DNA of 64,000 nucleotides. Origin: CAYRJD01 sp965212125. GTDB taxonomy: Bacteria; Actinomycetota; Acidimicrobiia; Acidimicrobiales; Poriferisodalaceae. The notes beneath the pieces are model-generated. The model was not told where the DNA came from and did no database searches. It saw only the letters and a list, made by a program, of their open reading frames with translations. Of this stretch, positions 1 through 12,647 are shown one piece after another (positions within the stretch are counted from its first letter, which is position 1; each line of letters starts with the position of its first letter). The DNA lies in the NCBI GenBank assembly GCA_965212125.1, contig OZ243045.1, forward strand, positions 1,054,001-1,118,000, given 5' to 3'. The translations under genes were made by a program, and so were the position numbers.

Positions 1-4819
<4,819 letters not shown>

Positions 4820-4883
4820 AGATCTCGCTTTCAGACTGACCCTGTGAAGGGCCGGGCTGTCGGCATGATCAGAGAGCCTTCGC

Positions 4884-4915
4884 AGTGCGTATGGAGGGGG
4901 AAACCCTCCCGCACT
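4884..4915. other. Stable stem-loop in the 16S leader
   Basis: The inverted halves AGTGCG (4884-4889) with CGCACT (4910-4915), and GGAGGG (4893-4898) with CCCTCC (4904-4909), make a two-part stem with a three-base bulge. It lies about 65 nt upstream of the 16S 5' end in the transcribed direction. There is no T-run, so it is not a standard terminator. A role in pre-16S processing or leader antitermination is possible but unproven. Confidence 0.45.
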
Positions 4916-5108
4916 ACAACTGGCTGGAATTGTGCATCGCCAAAACCAGACAAGCTGGCCGGGCGATGCGGATGGTTGCGCCCCCGGCCGCAAATGCGAA
5001 TGCGCAATGCCCGAAGGCAAAGTGCAGGTGCAGATGTAGCTGGCGACGCGGCTTAGTGGTTCAACCGGTAGCTGCAGCGTTAGCTGAAGCGGCCGATTGC
5101 CCGCACTG

Positions 5109-5137
5109 GCGTTAATCGTCCTCTGTTCTGTTGTCAA
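5109..5137 (-). promoter_or_regulatory. Candidate rRNA operon promoter
   Basis: On the minus strand a perfect TTGACA (5137-5132) is followed after 17 nt by TAACGC (5114-5109). The -35 is ideal but the -10 is weak. A position about 290 nt upstream of 16S is plausible for a bacterial rRNA leader. Confidence 0.35.
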
Positions 5138-5404
5138 GAAGCGCTGCGCTATCGCAGTGGTGCGTGTTGGCCGCCGTGGCGAAAACCACGGACTTAAGCA
5201 ACGGAGGCACCTTGCTTGCCCACCAACCTTCTACTAGCAGCGAACCGCTTCAAGAAGGGAGACCGATACTAGGGGATGCGGCGGCCAGTCGCAACCTATT
5301 TGCGGTGTTTGTTTGTGGGCGCGGTGTTTGTGGGTGCTGTGCCTGCGCGGCGCTCGCTAGCGCGTTTACACGCCACCCGCGGGTGCCGCCAGCTAGCGCG
5401 CCAG

Positions 5405-6673
5405 CTAAACGGTTGCGACGTGCCAGGTCTTCTTGCCGCGTCGCAACAACACGAAGCTGTCGTGCAACACGTCGGCGGCTTCAACGGTGCGCTCGGTGTC
5501 GGTTACTCGCTCGCCGTTCAAGTAGATGCCGCCCTCGCTCATCGCCCGCCGCGCATCGCCTTTGCTTTTGGCTAGCTCGGTGTCAGCTAGCACGTCAACC
5601 AGCTGAACTCCCACGCCGTTCAGCTTGGAGGCAGGCACCTCGCTAGCCAGGAAACTGAGCGCCTGCGCCGACACCTCTCGCACGTCAACTGCCGATCCGA
5701 ACAGCACTTGCGCGGCTTGCGCCGAAGCCTCCGCGCTGTCGGCGCCATGGACCAGCGAGGTCAGTTCATGCGCTAGCCGGCGTTGACCACTGCGGGCAGA
5801 CGGATCGCGCAGATGCTCTTTGGTTAGCTCGGCTATCTCATCCAAGCTGAGAAACGTCAGCTTGGCTAGCAGCGACTCCACCTCGTCGTCGGGCACGCCG
5901 ATCCAGGCTTGGTAAAAGCGATACGGGCTCATGTGCTCTGCGCTCAGCCAGATCGTCTCGCCGCCAGCGGTCTTGCCGTATTTGGTTCCGTCGGATCTAG
6001 TCAGCAGCGGCCAGGTCAGCGCATGCGCTTGGCGGCCTAGCCGACGCCGAATCAGATCAACGCCCAGCACCACGTTGCCCCACTGGTCGGAGCCGCCAAC
6101 CTGCAGTTCGCAGTCAACGTTTTCGGCCAGCCACAAGTAGTCGTATGCCTGCAGCAACATGTAGCTGAACTCGGTGTACGACAGCCCGTCGCCGGTGGTC
6201 ATTCGTGACTTGACCGACTCCTTGCCCGCCATCTGATTGACGGTCACGTGCTTGCCGACGTCTCGCAAAAAATCAAGCACGCCCACGCCCACGGTCCAGG
6301 CGCGGTTGTCGAGCAGCTGGGCGGGATTTTCTTTGGTGTCAAAATCCAAAAACTGTCGCAGCTGCGGCACGATGCCTTCCACGTTTGCGGCCAGGGTGTC
6401 GTCGTCAAGCAGAGAGCGCTCGTCGGAACGCCCGCTGGGGTCGCCAATCATTCCGGTTGCGCCACCCGCCACGCTGATTGGGTTATGCCCGGCTAGCTGA
6501 AAACGGCGCAGCGTCAAAAGCCCCATCAGGTTGCCGACGTGCAGGCTGGCGGCGGTCGGGTCGAAGCCGCAGTACAGCGTGATCGGGCCGGCGGCCAGGC
6601 GCTTCGCAAGCTCAGCCTTGTCGGTCGTGTCGGCTATTAGCCCGCGCGCCGCCAGGTCGTCCAGCAGATCCAT
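5405..6673 (-). CDS. tyrS: Tyrosine--tRNA ligase
   Basis: A 422-residue class I aminoacyl-tRNA synthetase that attaches tyrosine to tRNA-Tyr in the cytoplasm. Visible motifs are the HIGH-type signature HVGN at residues 45-48, the substrate-pocket segment YCGFDPTA near 34-41, and the KMSKS-type loop KYGKT at 231-235. A C-terminal S4 RNA-binding domain covers roughly the last 80 residues (for example GIYLNGERV). Length and domain order are normal for bacterial TyrRS. The ATG at 6673 has no obvious Shine-Dalgarno. The gene lies just upstream of the rRNA operon in the same direction and 87 nt downstream of an ABC-2 permease gene. Confidence 0.97.
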   Translation of the reverse strand: MDLLDDLAARGLIADTTDKAELAKRLAAGPITLYCGFDPTAASLHVGNLMGLLTLRRFQLAGHNPISVAGGATGMIGDPSGRSDERSLLDDDTLAANVEGIVPQLRQFLDFDTKENPAQLLDNRAWTVGVGVLDFLRDVGKHVTVNQMAGKESVKSRMTTGDGLSYTEFSYMLLQAYDYLWLAENVDCELQVGGSDQWGNVVLGVDLIRRRLGRQAHALTWPLLTRSDGTKYGKTAGGETIWLSAEHMSPYRFYQAWIGVPDDEVESLLAKLTFLSLDEIAELTKEHLRDPSARSGQRRLAHELTSLVHGADSAEASAQAAQVLFGSAVDVREVSAQALSFLASEVPASKLNGVGVQLVDVLADTELAKSKGDARRAMSEGGIYLNGERVTDTERTVEAADVLHDSFVLLRRGKKTWHVATV

Positions 6674-6709
6674 ATGGCTAGTGTGCCGCGCGCTTGGTTA
6701 TTGCTCGCG

Positions 6710-6772
6710 CCAGCGTGGGACTTGCCAGCGCCAGCGTGGGACTTGTCAGCGCGAGACCTGCTAGCGCTTGCG
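6710..6772. repeat. Imperfect tandem repeat, period 21 bp
   Basis: CCAGCGTGGGACTTG occurs at 6710-6724 and again at 6731-6745, followed by a diverged third unit. The array spans the tyrS-permease gap and runs into the 3' end of the permease gene. It is one of several boundary-straddling tandem repeats in this window. Confidence 0.7.
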
Positions 6773-7633
6773 TGGGAGCCACCGGAAGTGACGCACCGCA
6801 ACGATCGTGCCGAATGCGCCCCACGCAGCCAGCACCGCCCAATCGCTCCAGGGCCAAGACACGCCGGAGATATTCGGGTTGAAGCCATCGCCGAGCGCGC
6901 CCGCCAAATGCTTGATCGGGAAGATGTCGCCGATCAGCGTGATGAATTTCGCAGTGCTCTCATCGGAGATGTAAAACACGTCGGACACGAAATACAGCGG
7001 CAGCACGAACATGTTGGTCACCGCTGGTGCCGCGGTTTCGCTGGCGATGATTGAGCACAGCGCCAGCCCCAGGGCGCTGCATGCCAGCGAGGCGATTAGC
7101 AGCGTCAGCAAAATCGTTGGCAGCGACGTCAGGCCGATTGACACGTCGAAAATAATCCAGCCCAGTCCGACCAGCACCACGGTCATCAGCAGCACTAGCA
7201 AAAATCCGGAGATGAGCTCGCTGGTGATGTAGGTGCTGGGGCGAAGCGGCGACCCGCGCAGGCGCTTGAGCATGCCGTTCTCTCGGCGGAATGTGTTGGT
7301 GATTGGGAGGTTCACCAGCGTCGCCGACACCACCGCCAGCGCCAGGATGCCCGGCACATAGAAAGTAGCCAGGCGCACTTCTTCGTTGGCGCCGCCGACA
7401 TCGCCGGCGAGGTTGACCATCTCGTTGCCGAAAATTGAGGTGAAGATCAGCAGGAACAACACCGGCAGTCCGACCGTGAAAAACGACGCCGCCGGATTGC
7501 GTCGGAACGCAGTCAGGTTGTAGCGGGTCAGGGTGCGGAGCTGCGTTAGCACTCGGGTTGTCGGCTTGTCTGGCCGCTGGCTTGTTTGGGTTGGGGCTGG
7601 GGTTGCCGTTGCGGCTTGGTCTGTTGTGGTCAT
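6761..7633 (-). CDS. ABC-2 type transporter permease
   Basis: A 290-residue membrane component of an ABC exporter. After a hydrophilic N-terminus of about 45 residues there are six likely membrane segments (for example around FFTVGLPVLFLLIF, ILALAVVSATLV and a late SDWAVLAAWGAFG segment), as expected for ABC-2/DrrB-like permeases. The start is set at the ATG at 7633, which overlaps the stop of the upstream ATPase gene (ATGA). A longer reading frame to 7906 exists but reads through the ATPase gene and encodes low-complexity arginine-rich sequence. Coupled translation with the ATPase implies one transporter. The substrate is unknown; drug, lipid or polysaccharide export are all possible. Confidence 0.88.
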   Translation of the reverse strand: MTTTDQAATATPAPTQTSQRPDKPTTRVLTQLRTLTRYNLTAFRRNPAASFFTVGLPVLFLLIFTSIFGNEMVNLAGDVGGANEEVRLATFYVPGILALAVVSATLVNLPITNTFRRENGMLKRLRGSPLRPSTYITSELISGFLLVLLMTVVLVGLGWIIFDVSIGLTSLPTILLTLLIASLACSALGLALCSIIASETAAPAVTNMFVLPLYFVSDVFYISDESTAKFITLIGDIFPIKHLAGALGDGFNPNISGVSWPWSDWAVLAAWGAFGTIVAVRHFRWLPRKR

Positions 7634-8625
7634 TCCTGTCCTACCAAAGCCAAATAGCTGCGCTCTAGGTCGGGCGGCTCCACCGCCAGCGTCGCCGCGA
7701 TTGCGTCGGCATCTGGTAGCGCCAGCAGCTCTCGCAGCACCTTGGCTATGTCGTCGGTCTGCACTTGCATGCGAGGGCCGTCGGGCGTGTGCATCTCGGT
7801 CACGGGCTCGCCTGCCACGCTCTGAAGTGAGCCGTTGGCGGTGGTGCTCGAGGCGGTAGCACCGGCGGCGGCTGCGGCGTCGGAGCCAACGGCGGGCTTG
7901 TCCCAACTGATCGTGGTCGTTTGGCCGGCGAGGTCAACGATGTCTTGGGGCGTGCCGCCGCCCACGATTTGTCCGTCGGCGATGATCGCTATGCGGTCAG
8001 CCAAGTGTTGCGCCTCATCCATGTAGTGCGTGGTCAGCAGCACGGTCACGCCGAGGTTTTTGAGGTCGGTGATCATGCTCCAGGCCTGCTTCCTAGCGGC
8101 CGGATCAAACCCGGTGGTGGGCTCATCCAAAAAGACAAGCTCCGGGTTGCCGACCAGCGCCAGCGCCACGTCCAGGCGGCGTTTCTCACCGCCGGACAGC
8201 TTGGTGGTGCGAGTGTTTTGCACCTTCGTCAGGCCGACCAGTTCGATTAGCTCATTGACGTTGCGAGGGTTGCTGTAATAGCTGGCGAAGTTTCGCAGGA
8301 ACTCAGCGGCGGTCAGATCGCCGTCGGGGGCGGACTCTTGCAGCACGATGCCGATGCGATCCCGCCAGGCGCGGGTGGCGTTTTGCGGGTCGGTTTCGAG
8401 CACCGACACCTGGCCAGCCGAGCGCTTTACGTAACCCTCAAGCACCTCGATGGTGCTGGTTTTGCCGGCGCCGTTCGGGCCGAGGAATGCCAGTATCTCG
8501 CCGGTGTTGACTTGCAGATCGATGCCTTTGACGGCTTCGATGTCGCCGTAGCTGACCTTCAGTCCAGCGACTTCTATCGCCAGGTCTTGACCCAGCGCCA
8601 GGTCGTTCACAGCGGAGCTCGGCAT
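7630..8625 (-). CDS. ABC transporter ATP-binding protein (DrrA-like)
   Basis: A 331-residue cytoplasmic ATPase that powers the permease encoded next to it. Walker A is GPNGAGKTS near residue 50, the signature is LSGGEKRR, and Walker B is LVFLDEPTTGFDP. A C-terminal extension of about 90 residues is typical of the DrrA-like exporter class. The extension contains an alanine/threonine/serine-rich insertion of low complexity, like linkers in other proteins of this window. The gene starts four bases after the stop of the small membrane protein gene and overlaps the permease start by four bases, so the three form an operon. Confidence 0.92.
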   Translation of the reverse strand: MPSSAVNDLALGQDLAIEVAGLKVSYGDIEAVKGIDLQVNTGEILAFLGPNGAGKTSTIEVLEGYVKRSAGQVSVLETDPQNATRAWRDRIGIVLQESAPDGDLTAAEFLRNFASYYSNPRNVNELIELVGLTKVQNTRTTKLSGGEKRRLDVALALVGNPELVFLDEPTTGFDPAARKQAWSMITDLKNLGVTVLLTTHYMDEAQHLADRIAIIADGQIVGGGTPQDIVDLAGQTTTISWDKPAVGSDAAAAAGATASSTTANGSLQSVAGEPVTEMHTPDGPRMQVQTDDIAKVLRELLALPDADAIAATLAVEPPDLERSYLALVGQE

Positions 8626-8628
8626 TGG

Positions 8629-8880
8629 CTAGCGATCCGCTGGCGCTACGCCGTCGACCGTGCGGTAGCGCTCCGGGTACAGGACGTGGTAGCGCACCGT
8701 TGCGAAAAAGAACAGCACCGCCATCGGGCCGACCAGCAGCATCAGCAAAACCCAGTTGCGGCGGCGGTAGCCCGCAGCGGTGAATTGGTCGGCGCTGATT
8801 CGCAGCACGGAGGCGATCCCCCATGCCGAAATTGATGCGGCTATTACGATCGCAATCCATAGCGCAGTCCCGGCGATCAT
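8629..8880 (-). CDS. Small two-helix membrane protein
   Basis: An 83-residue protein with two predicted membrane helices (about residues 3-25 and 41-61) joined by a basic loop containing AGYRRRNW. The layout resembles short actinobacterial membrane proteins of the PLD-N/DUF2516 sort, but I cannot assign a family with certainty. It is the first gene of an operon with the ABC exporter. A TAnnnT hexamer lies seven bases before the ATG and no Shine-Dalgarno is seen, suggesting leaderless translation. Confidence 0.75.
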   Translation of the reverse strand: MIAGTALWIAIVIAASISAWGIASVLRISADQFTAAGYRRRNWVLLMLLVGPMAVLFFFATVRYHVLYPERYRTVDGVAPADR

Positions 8881-8887
8881 CGGCGCG

Positions 8888-8893
8888 ATCTTA
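8888..8893 (-). promoter_or_regulatory. -10 hexamer TAAGAT for the small membrane protein/ABC operon
   Basis: TAAGAT on the minus strand lies 7 nt upstream of the ATG at 8880. This spacing places the transcription start at or very near the start codon, as in leaderless actinobacterial mRNAs. Confidence 0.5.
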
Positions 8894-8961
8894 GCAATGT
8901 GGTCGGGTTGCTCCGGGCGTGCGACGGGCGTCTGCCTGGGCTAGGTGGACTAGCTAGTGGG

Positions 8962-9681
8962 CTACTGGCGGGCGCAGCCGAAGCCGTAACGCGCCAAGCG
9001 CAGCGTGCTGTCGTCAAGCCCAAGCGACGGATCTGCGAGTTCATTCTCGCCGACCCAACGCAACTGTTTTGATTCGTGATTGCCGCGGGCCGATGCATCA
9101 GCGGGCGCTTGCGCCACATAACGGATGTCTAGGTGAAGGTGCTCAGGCTCACCGCCGCTGGTACCGGATGCGGTGCTTGGCATAGCGGCGATCAGATGCA
9201 CGTCAATGTCGACGGGCTCGCTCCAAATCTGCAGCCCGGCGATGCCCGTTTCCTCGCTGCATTCACGCAACGCCACCCCCGCCAAGCAAGCGTCGCCATC
9301 CGCATGGCCGCCCGGTTGAAGCCAGCGGTTGATCTTTGCGTGCAGCAGCACAAGTCCTGTTTGGGCACGACTATCAACAACCCAAGCCGAGGCTGTGAAA
9401 TGCCCGGCGAGGCAGGTTCGGTGCAGCGCGTCAGGATGCGCTGCCGCAAACTGCAAGACCTGCTCGCGGGCGTCCGCTTGCGCCGGATCTTGTGGAGCGA
9501 AGCCTGCGACCGTTTCTATGGCGTCGGCCAGAGTGTTAGACGCCGCCAGACACTCATCGCCAGCCGTCAGCCATTGGGGCTGTTGTGGTTCGGGCTGTTG
9601 TGGTTCGGGCTGTCGTGGCTCGGACTGTCGTGGCTCGGACTGCTGCGACCCGGCCTTGTCCGTCGAGCTTGAAAGATCCAC
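8962..9681 (-). CDS. NUDIX hydrolase
   Basis: A 239-residue protein of the NUDIX superfamily, which hydrolyses nucleoside diphosphates linked to another moiety. The box runs GGHADGD...REcsEETGI at about residues 123-147. The first box Glu is replaced by Ala, but the REx2EExG core that binds the metal is intact. GGHADGD-type members are common in actinobacteria and their substrate is generally unknown. The N-terminus (about residues 12-36) is a Gln/Pro/Glu repeat encoded by 15-bp tandem units at 9581-9655. The start is GTG at 9681, three bases after the argH stop, so it is the last gene of the arginine operon. Confidence 0.85.
   Translation of the reverse strand: MDLSSSTDKAGSQQSEPRQSEPRQPEPQQPEPQQPQWLTAGDECLAASNTLADAIETVAGFAPQDPAQADAREQVLQFAAAHPDALHRTCLAGHFTASAWVVDSRAQTGLVLLHAKINRWLQPGGHADGDACLAGVALRECSEETGIAGLQIWSEPVDIDVHLIAAMPSTASGTSGGEPEHLHLDIRYVAQAPADASARGNHESKQLRWVGENELADPSLGLDDSTLRLARYGFGCARQ
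9581..9655. repeat. 15-bp in-frame tandem repeat (5 units) in the NUDIX gene
   Basis: Five consecutive 15-bp units: two identical copies of TGTTGTGGTTCGGGC, two identical copies of TGTCGTGGCTCGGAC and one diverged unit. They encode a five-residue Q-x-E-P repeat at the protein N-terminus. The pairwise identity shows stepwise recent duplication. Confidence 0.9.
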
Positions 9682-9684
9682 CGG

Positions 9685-11199
9685 CTAGAAAGCCTCGGCG
9701 ACGGCGACTTTCACACGCTCTAGTTGCTCGGCCACAGCCTGCGGTCCACCGCCGCCGGGGCTGTTGCGGCGCCTGTATGCCTCACCGGGTGCCAGCAAGG
9801 CTGCTGGCGTGGGACCTAAGTCGCTATGCGCGGCGACGGCCTCTACGAATCGCGCAGCGGCATCGGTTTGGCTCGCTGCCTCGCTCGGGCTAGCCGCCCC
9901 GCCCTTGCCGTCTGAACCCTGCAGGGCATCACGCACCAGGCCCGCCACCAGCTCATGTGCCTTGCGGAACGGCATCCCCTGCACGGTCAACCACTCCGCC
10001 AAATCGGTCGCCGCCGCAAACGGCGAATCGGCAGCCGCCGCCATCACAGCCGCATCAAAATCGGCACTGGCTAGCAGTCCGGCCAAAGCCGGCAGCACCA
10101 AACCAACCGTGTCGCAGGCATCAAACAAAAGTTCTTTGTCTTCTTGCAGGTCTTTGTTGTACGCCAGCGGCAAGCCCTTCAGCATCGCCAACAAACCGGT
10201 CAGATGCCCAACAAGGCGGCCCGACTTGGCCCTGGCAAGCTCGGCGATATCGGGATTTTTCTTTTGCGGCATCATCGAAGACCCGGTCGAGAAAGCGTCG
10301 CTCAGCTTCATAAAACCGAACTCCGTGCTTGACCACAGCACCACCTCTTCGCCGATGCGAGAGAGATGAACTCCCAGCATCGCCAGGGCGTACAGCAGGT
10401 CGGCCACGAAATCACGGTCGGCGATGGCGTCTAGTGAGTTCTCAAAGGTCGCCGCAAAACCAAGATCGGCGGCGGTGAGTTCGGGCTTGAGCGGCAACGT
10501 GGTGCCCGCCAGAGCGCCCGCCCCCAGCGGCGAAACGTCGGCGGCTTGACGGGCGGCCGTCAAGCGCTGCGCGTCACGCAGCAGCATCCAACACCACGCC
10601 AAGAAATGATGCGCCAGCCCGACCGGCTGCGCTTGTTGCAGATGGGTGTAGCCGGGCAGGTACACATCGTTTGCCAGGGCTTGCTCGGCCAGGGCGACGA
10701 TGGTCGCTATTAGTCGCTCTAGTTCGGCGCTGAGGTTGGCGATCTCGTCTTTGCACCACAAGCGCAAATCGGTCGCTACCTGGTCGTTGCGGCTGCGCCC
10801 AGTGTGCAGCTTGGCAGCGGCGGCGCACAGCTCGCTGGCGCGACGCTCGACGGCGGTGTGGATGTCTTCGTCGCCTGGGGCAACCTCAAAAGTGCCGCTG
10901 GCTAGCTCTTGTTCGACGGCATCTAGGGCGGCGATGATCTCATCACGCTCGGCCGCCTCAAGCAGTCCGACCGAAGCCAGCATGCGCACGTGCGCTCTGG
11001 AGGCCTCAATGTCTTGCGCGTACATGCGGAAGTCGAAATGGCGCGAGTCGTTTAGCTTGCGCAGCGAATCGGCTTGGTCTTGGTTGAATCGGCCTTGCCA
11101 CAGCGTGCCGCTGGTGTTTTTAGGCGCGGCCGATGGCGCGGCCTTGGGCGCAGGCTTGGGCGCAGGCTTGGGCGCAGGCTTGGGCGCTTTCTTAGGCAT
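9685..11199 (-). CDS. argH: Argininosuccinate lyase
   Basis: A 504-residue enzyme that splits argininosuccinate into arginine and fumarate, the last step of arginine synthesis. The fumarase/ASL superfamily signature GSSMMPQKKNPD is present, as are TGRSRNDQ and the HLQQAQP segment. Family members are usually about 460-480 residues. The excess is a lysine/alanine/proline-rich N-terminal tail (residues 1-27, repeating KPAP) encoded by 12-bp direct repeats near 11148-11190. The start overlaps the 3' end of argR by eight bases. argG, which normally sits between argR and argH in actinobacteria, is missing here. Confidence 0.97.
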   Translation of the reverse strand: MPKKAPKPAPKPAPKPAPKAAPSAAPKNTSGTLWQGRFNQDQADSLRKLNDSRHFDFRMYAQDIEASRAHVRMLASVGLLEAAERDEIIAALDAVEQELASGTFEVAPGDEDIHTAVERRASELCAAAAKLHTGRSRNDQVATDLRLWCKDEIANLSAELERLIATIVALAEQALANDVYLPGYTHLQQAQPVGLAHHFLAWCWMLLRDAQRLTAARQAADVSPLGAGALAGTTLPLKPELTAADLGFAATFENSLDAIADRDFVADLLYALAMLGVHLSRIGEEVVLWSSTEFGFMKLSDAFSTGSSMMPQKKNPDIAELARAKSGRLVGHLTGLLAMLKGLPLAYNKDLQEDKELLFDACDTVGLVLPALAGLLASADFDAAVMAAAADSPFAAATDLAEWLTVQGMPFRKAHELVAGLVRDALQGSDGKGGAASPSEAASQTDAAARFVEAVAAHSDLGPTPAALLAPGEAYRRRNSPGGGGPQAVAEQLERVKVAVAEAF

Positions 11200-11665
11200 G
11201 TGCGGTAATCCCGGCTAGATCCGCAAAGAAGGCCGCCACCTTGGCACCGCCGGCGGCATTGTCTGCCACGATCAAAATCGTGTCGTCGCCCGCCAGGGTG
11301 CCGAGCACCGACTCCAAATCGCCACGGTCAATCGCCGACGCCACCACATGAGCGGAGCCGGGCGGGGTTGACAGCACAACGATGTTTTGCGACCAGCTCA
11401 CCTTGACCACCCACTCGCTGCAAACACGATTCAGCACATTCGGCGCTACCGAACGCTGAGCGGGCAGCTCGGGAATTGCGTACAGCAGATTCCCGCGGGC
11501 ACGGACTTTGGTGGCACCTATTTCTTGCAGGTCGCGGCTCACCGTCACCTGGCTGGACGAAAAGCCCTCTTTGGCCATTAGCTCTCGCAGCTGCTTCTGG
11601 CTGCTGATCTGGGTTTTTGTGATCAGCTGTTCGATAAGTCGCTGACGCTGAACCTTGGTACTCAT
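11192..11665 (-). CDS. argR: Arginine repressor ArgR
   Basis: A 157-residue transcription factor. The N-terminal winged helix (about 1-70, with SSSQVTVSRDLQEIGATKV) is the DNA-binding domain. The C-terminal domain (about 85-157, with the segment GDDTILIVA) forms the arginine-binding hexamer core. It would repress the arg operon when arginine is abundant, probably through the site upstream of argC. It lies 10 nt after argF and overlaps argH, inside the operon it is expected to control. Confidence 0.96.
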   Translation of the reverse strand: MSTKVQRQRLIEQLITKTQISSQKQLRELMAKEGFSSSQVTVSRDLQEIGATKVRARGNLLYAIPELPAQRSVAPNVLNRVCSEWVVKVSWSQNIVVLSTPPGSAHVVASAIDRGDLESVLGTLAGDDTILIVADNAAGGAKVAAFFADLAGITAHA

Positions 11666-11675
11666 CTGTGCCCCG

Positions 11676-12647
11676 CTAACCGGTTGCCAGATCGCTGGCT
11701 AGTTCGCTGGCCATAAACGCAAGCAACCCGCGGGCGGCGTGCATGCGATTTTGCGCTTGCTGCCAAACCACGCTGCGCTCTCCGTCCACCACTGCGGCGG
11801 CTACTTCTTCGCCGCGGTGCGCAGGCAGGCAGTGCATGAAAATGCTGTCGGCGTGGGTGTGGGACATTAGTTTTTCGTCGACTTGGTAGGGCTTGAAATC
11901 TGCTAGTCGCTGGGCGGTTTCGCCTTCTTGACCCATTGAGGTCCACACATCGGTGTAGACGACGTGGGCGTCGGTCACCGCAGCTATCGGATCGTTCATC
12001 GCAAGCGCTGGTAGGCCCGCCGCGCTGATGCGTTCGAGGTCGGCTGGCTGGGGGGCGTAGTTATCGGGGGCGGCGATCATGCTTTGGATGCCGAGCATGG
12101 CGCAGCCGATCGCTAGCGAACGCCACACGTTGTTGGCGTCGCCGACGAAGGCCACGCGCAGAGGGGTTGCGCTGGCTGGGTCACTGGCGGTGAGGCCGAA
12201 GCGCTGAATGATCGTCAGCAGGTCGGCTAGGGCTTGCATCGGGTGCGCCTGGTCTGACAACAGGTTGATGACCGGCGCAACATTGCAGGCGGCCATGCGC
12301 TCAAGAGAAATGTGATCAAGCACGCGCGCTGCAACCAAAGCGTGAAAGCCAGCAAGCGTTTTGATTACATCTTCGGCTGGCTCACGCGTATCGATGCCGA
12401 CCTCTTCGCCGCGGATATAAACCGGATGGCCGCCCAGCTGAGCTACCGCCATCTCCATTGAGTTGCGCGTTCGGTTGGATGCCTTCTCAAACACCAGCGC
12501 CACGCCGGCTCCCGCCAACGGCAGCGCGCGGGTCGGATCAGCCGCGGCGATGCTGGGCCCACCAAGCGCAGGTGGTTGCGCCGCTTGGTTCAGCACCTCC
12601 CAAAGCTCGTCTTGGGAAAGATCATCAACCTCTAGAAAATGACGCAT
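11676..12647 (-). CDS. argF: Ornithine carbamoyltransferase
   Basis: A 323-residue enzyme that condenses ornithine and carbamoyl phosphate to citrulline. The carbamoyl-phosphate loop usually reads STRTR and here reads SNRTR. The HPCQ motif reads HPMQ, a known variant class. The C-terminal FMHCLPAHRGEEV motif, which carries the catalytic Cys, is intact. The start ATG overlaps the TAA of argD by one base, indicating translational coupling. Confidence 0.95.
   Translation of the reverse strand: MRHFLEVDDLSQDELWEVLNQAAQPPALGGPSIAAADPTRALPLAGAGVALVFEKASNRTRNSMEMAVAQLGGHPVYIRGEEVGIDTREPAEDVIKTLAGFHALVAARVLDHISLERMAACNVAPVINLLSDQAHPMQALADLLTIIQRFGLTASDPASATPLRVAFVGDANNVWRSLAIGCAMLGIQSMIAAPDNYAPQPADLERISAAGLPALAMNDPIAAVTDAHVVYTDVWTSMGQEGETAQRLADFKPYQVDEKLMSHTHADSIFMHCLPAHRGEEVAAAVVDGERSVVWQQAQNRMHAARGLLAFMASELASDLATG

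Larger units (their letters stand above)
4820..5404. other. Gene-free region: rRNA operon leader and upstream region
   Basis: These 585 nt lie between 16S and tyrS. No protein in either strand looks real and no tRNA fold was found. The region holds a strong hairpin at 4884-4915, another stem at 5174-5191 (CCGTGG/CCACGG with a CGAAAA loop) and one good minus-strand -35 hexamer at 5132-5137. It is most likely the transcribed leader and promoter region of the rRNA operon, plus the 3' flank of tyrS. Confidence 0.6.

Noticed and set aside
5174..5191. Intrinsic terminator after tyrS
   Set aside because: The stem is perfect but no T-run follows in the transcribed direction.
5131..5646. A 171-codon frame running from the rRNA leader into tyrS on the opposite strand
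   Set aside because: Arg/Ala/Cys-rich composition, antisense to tyrS, no domain; a high-GC shadow frame.
7634..7906. N-terminal extension of the ABC-2 permease frame
   Set aside because: It is the ATPase gene read in another frame (Arg-rich), and the ATG at 7633 has the ATGA overlap expected for coupled genes.
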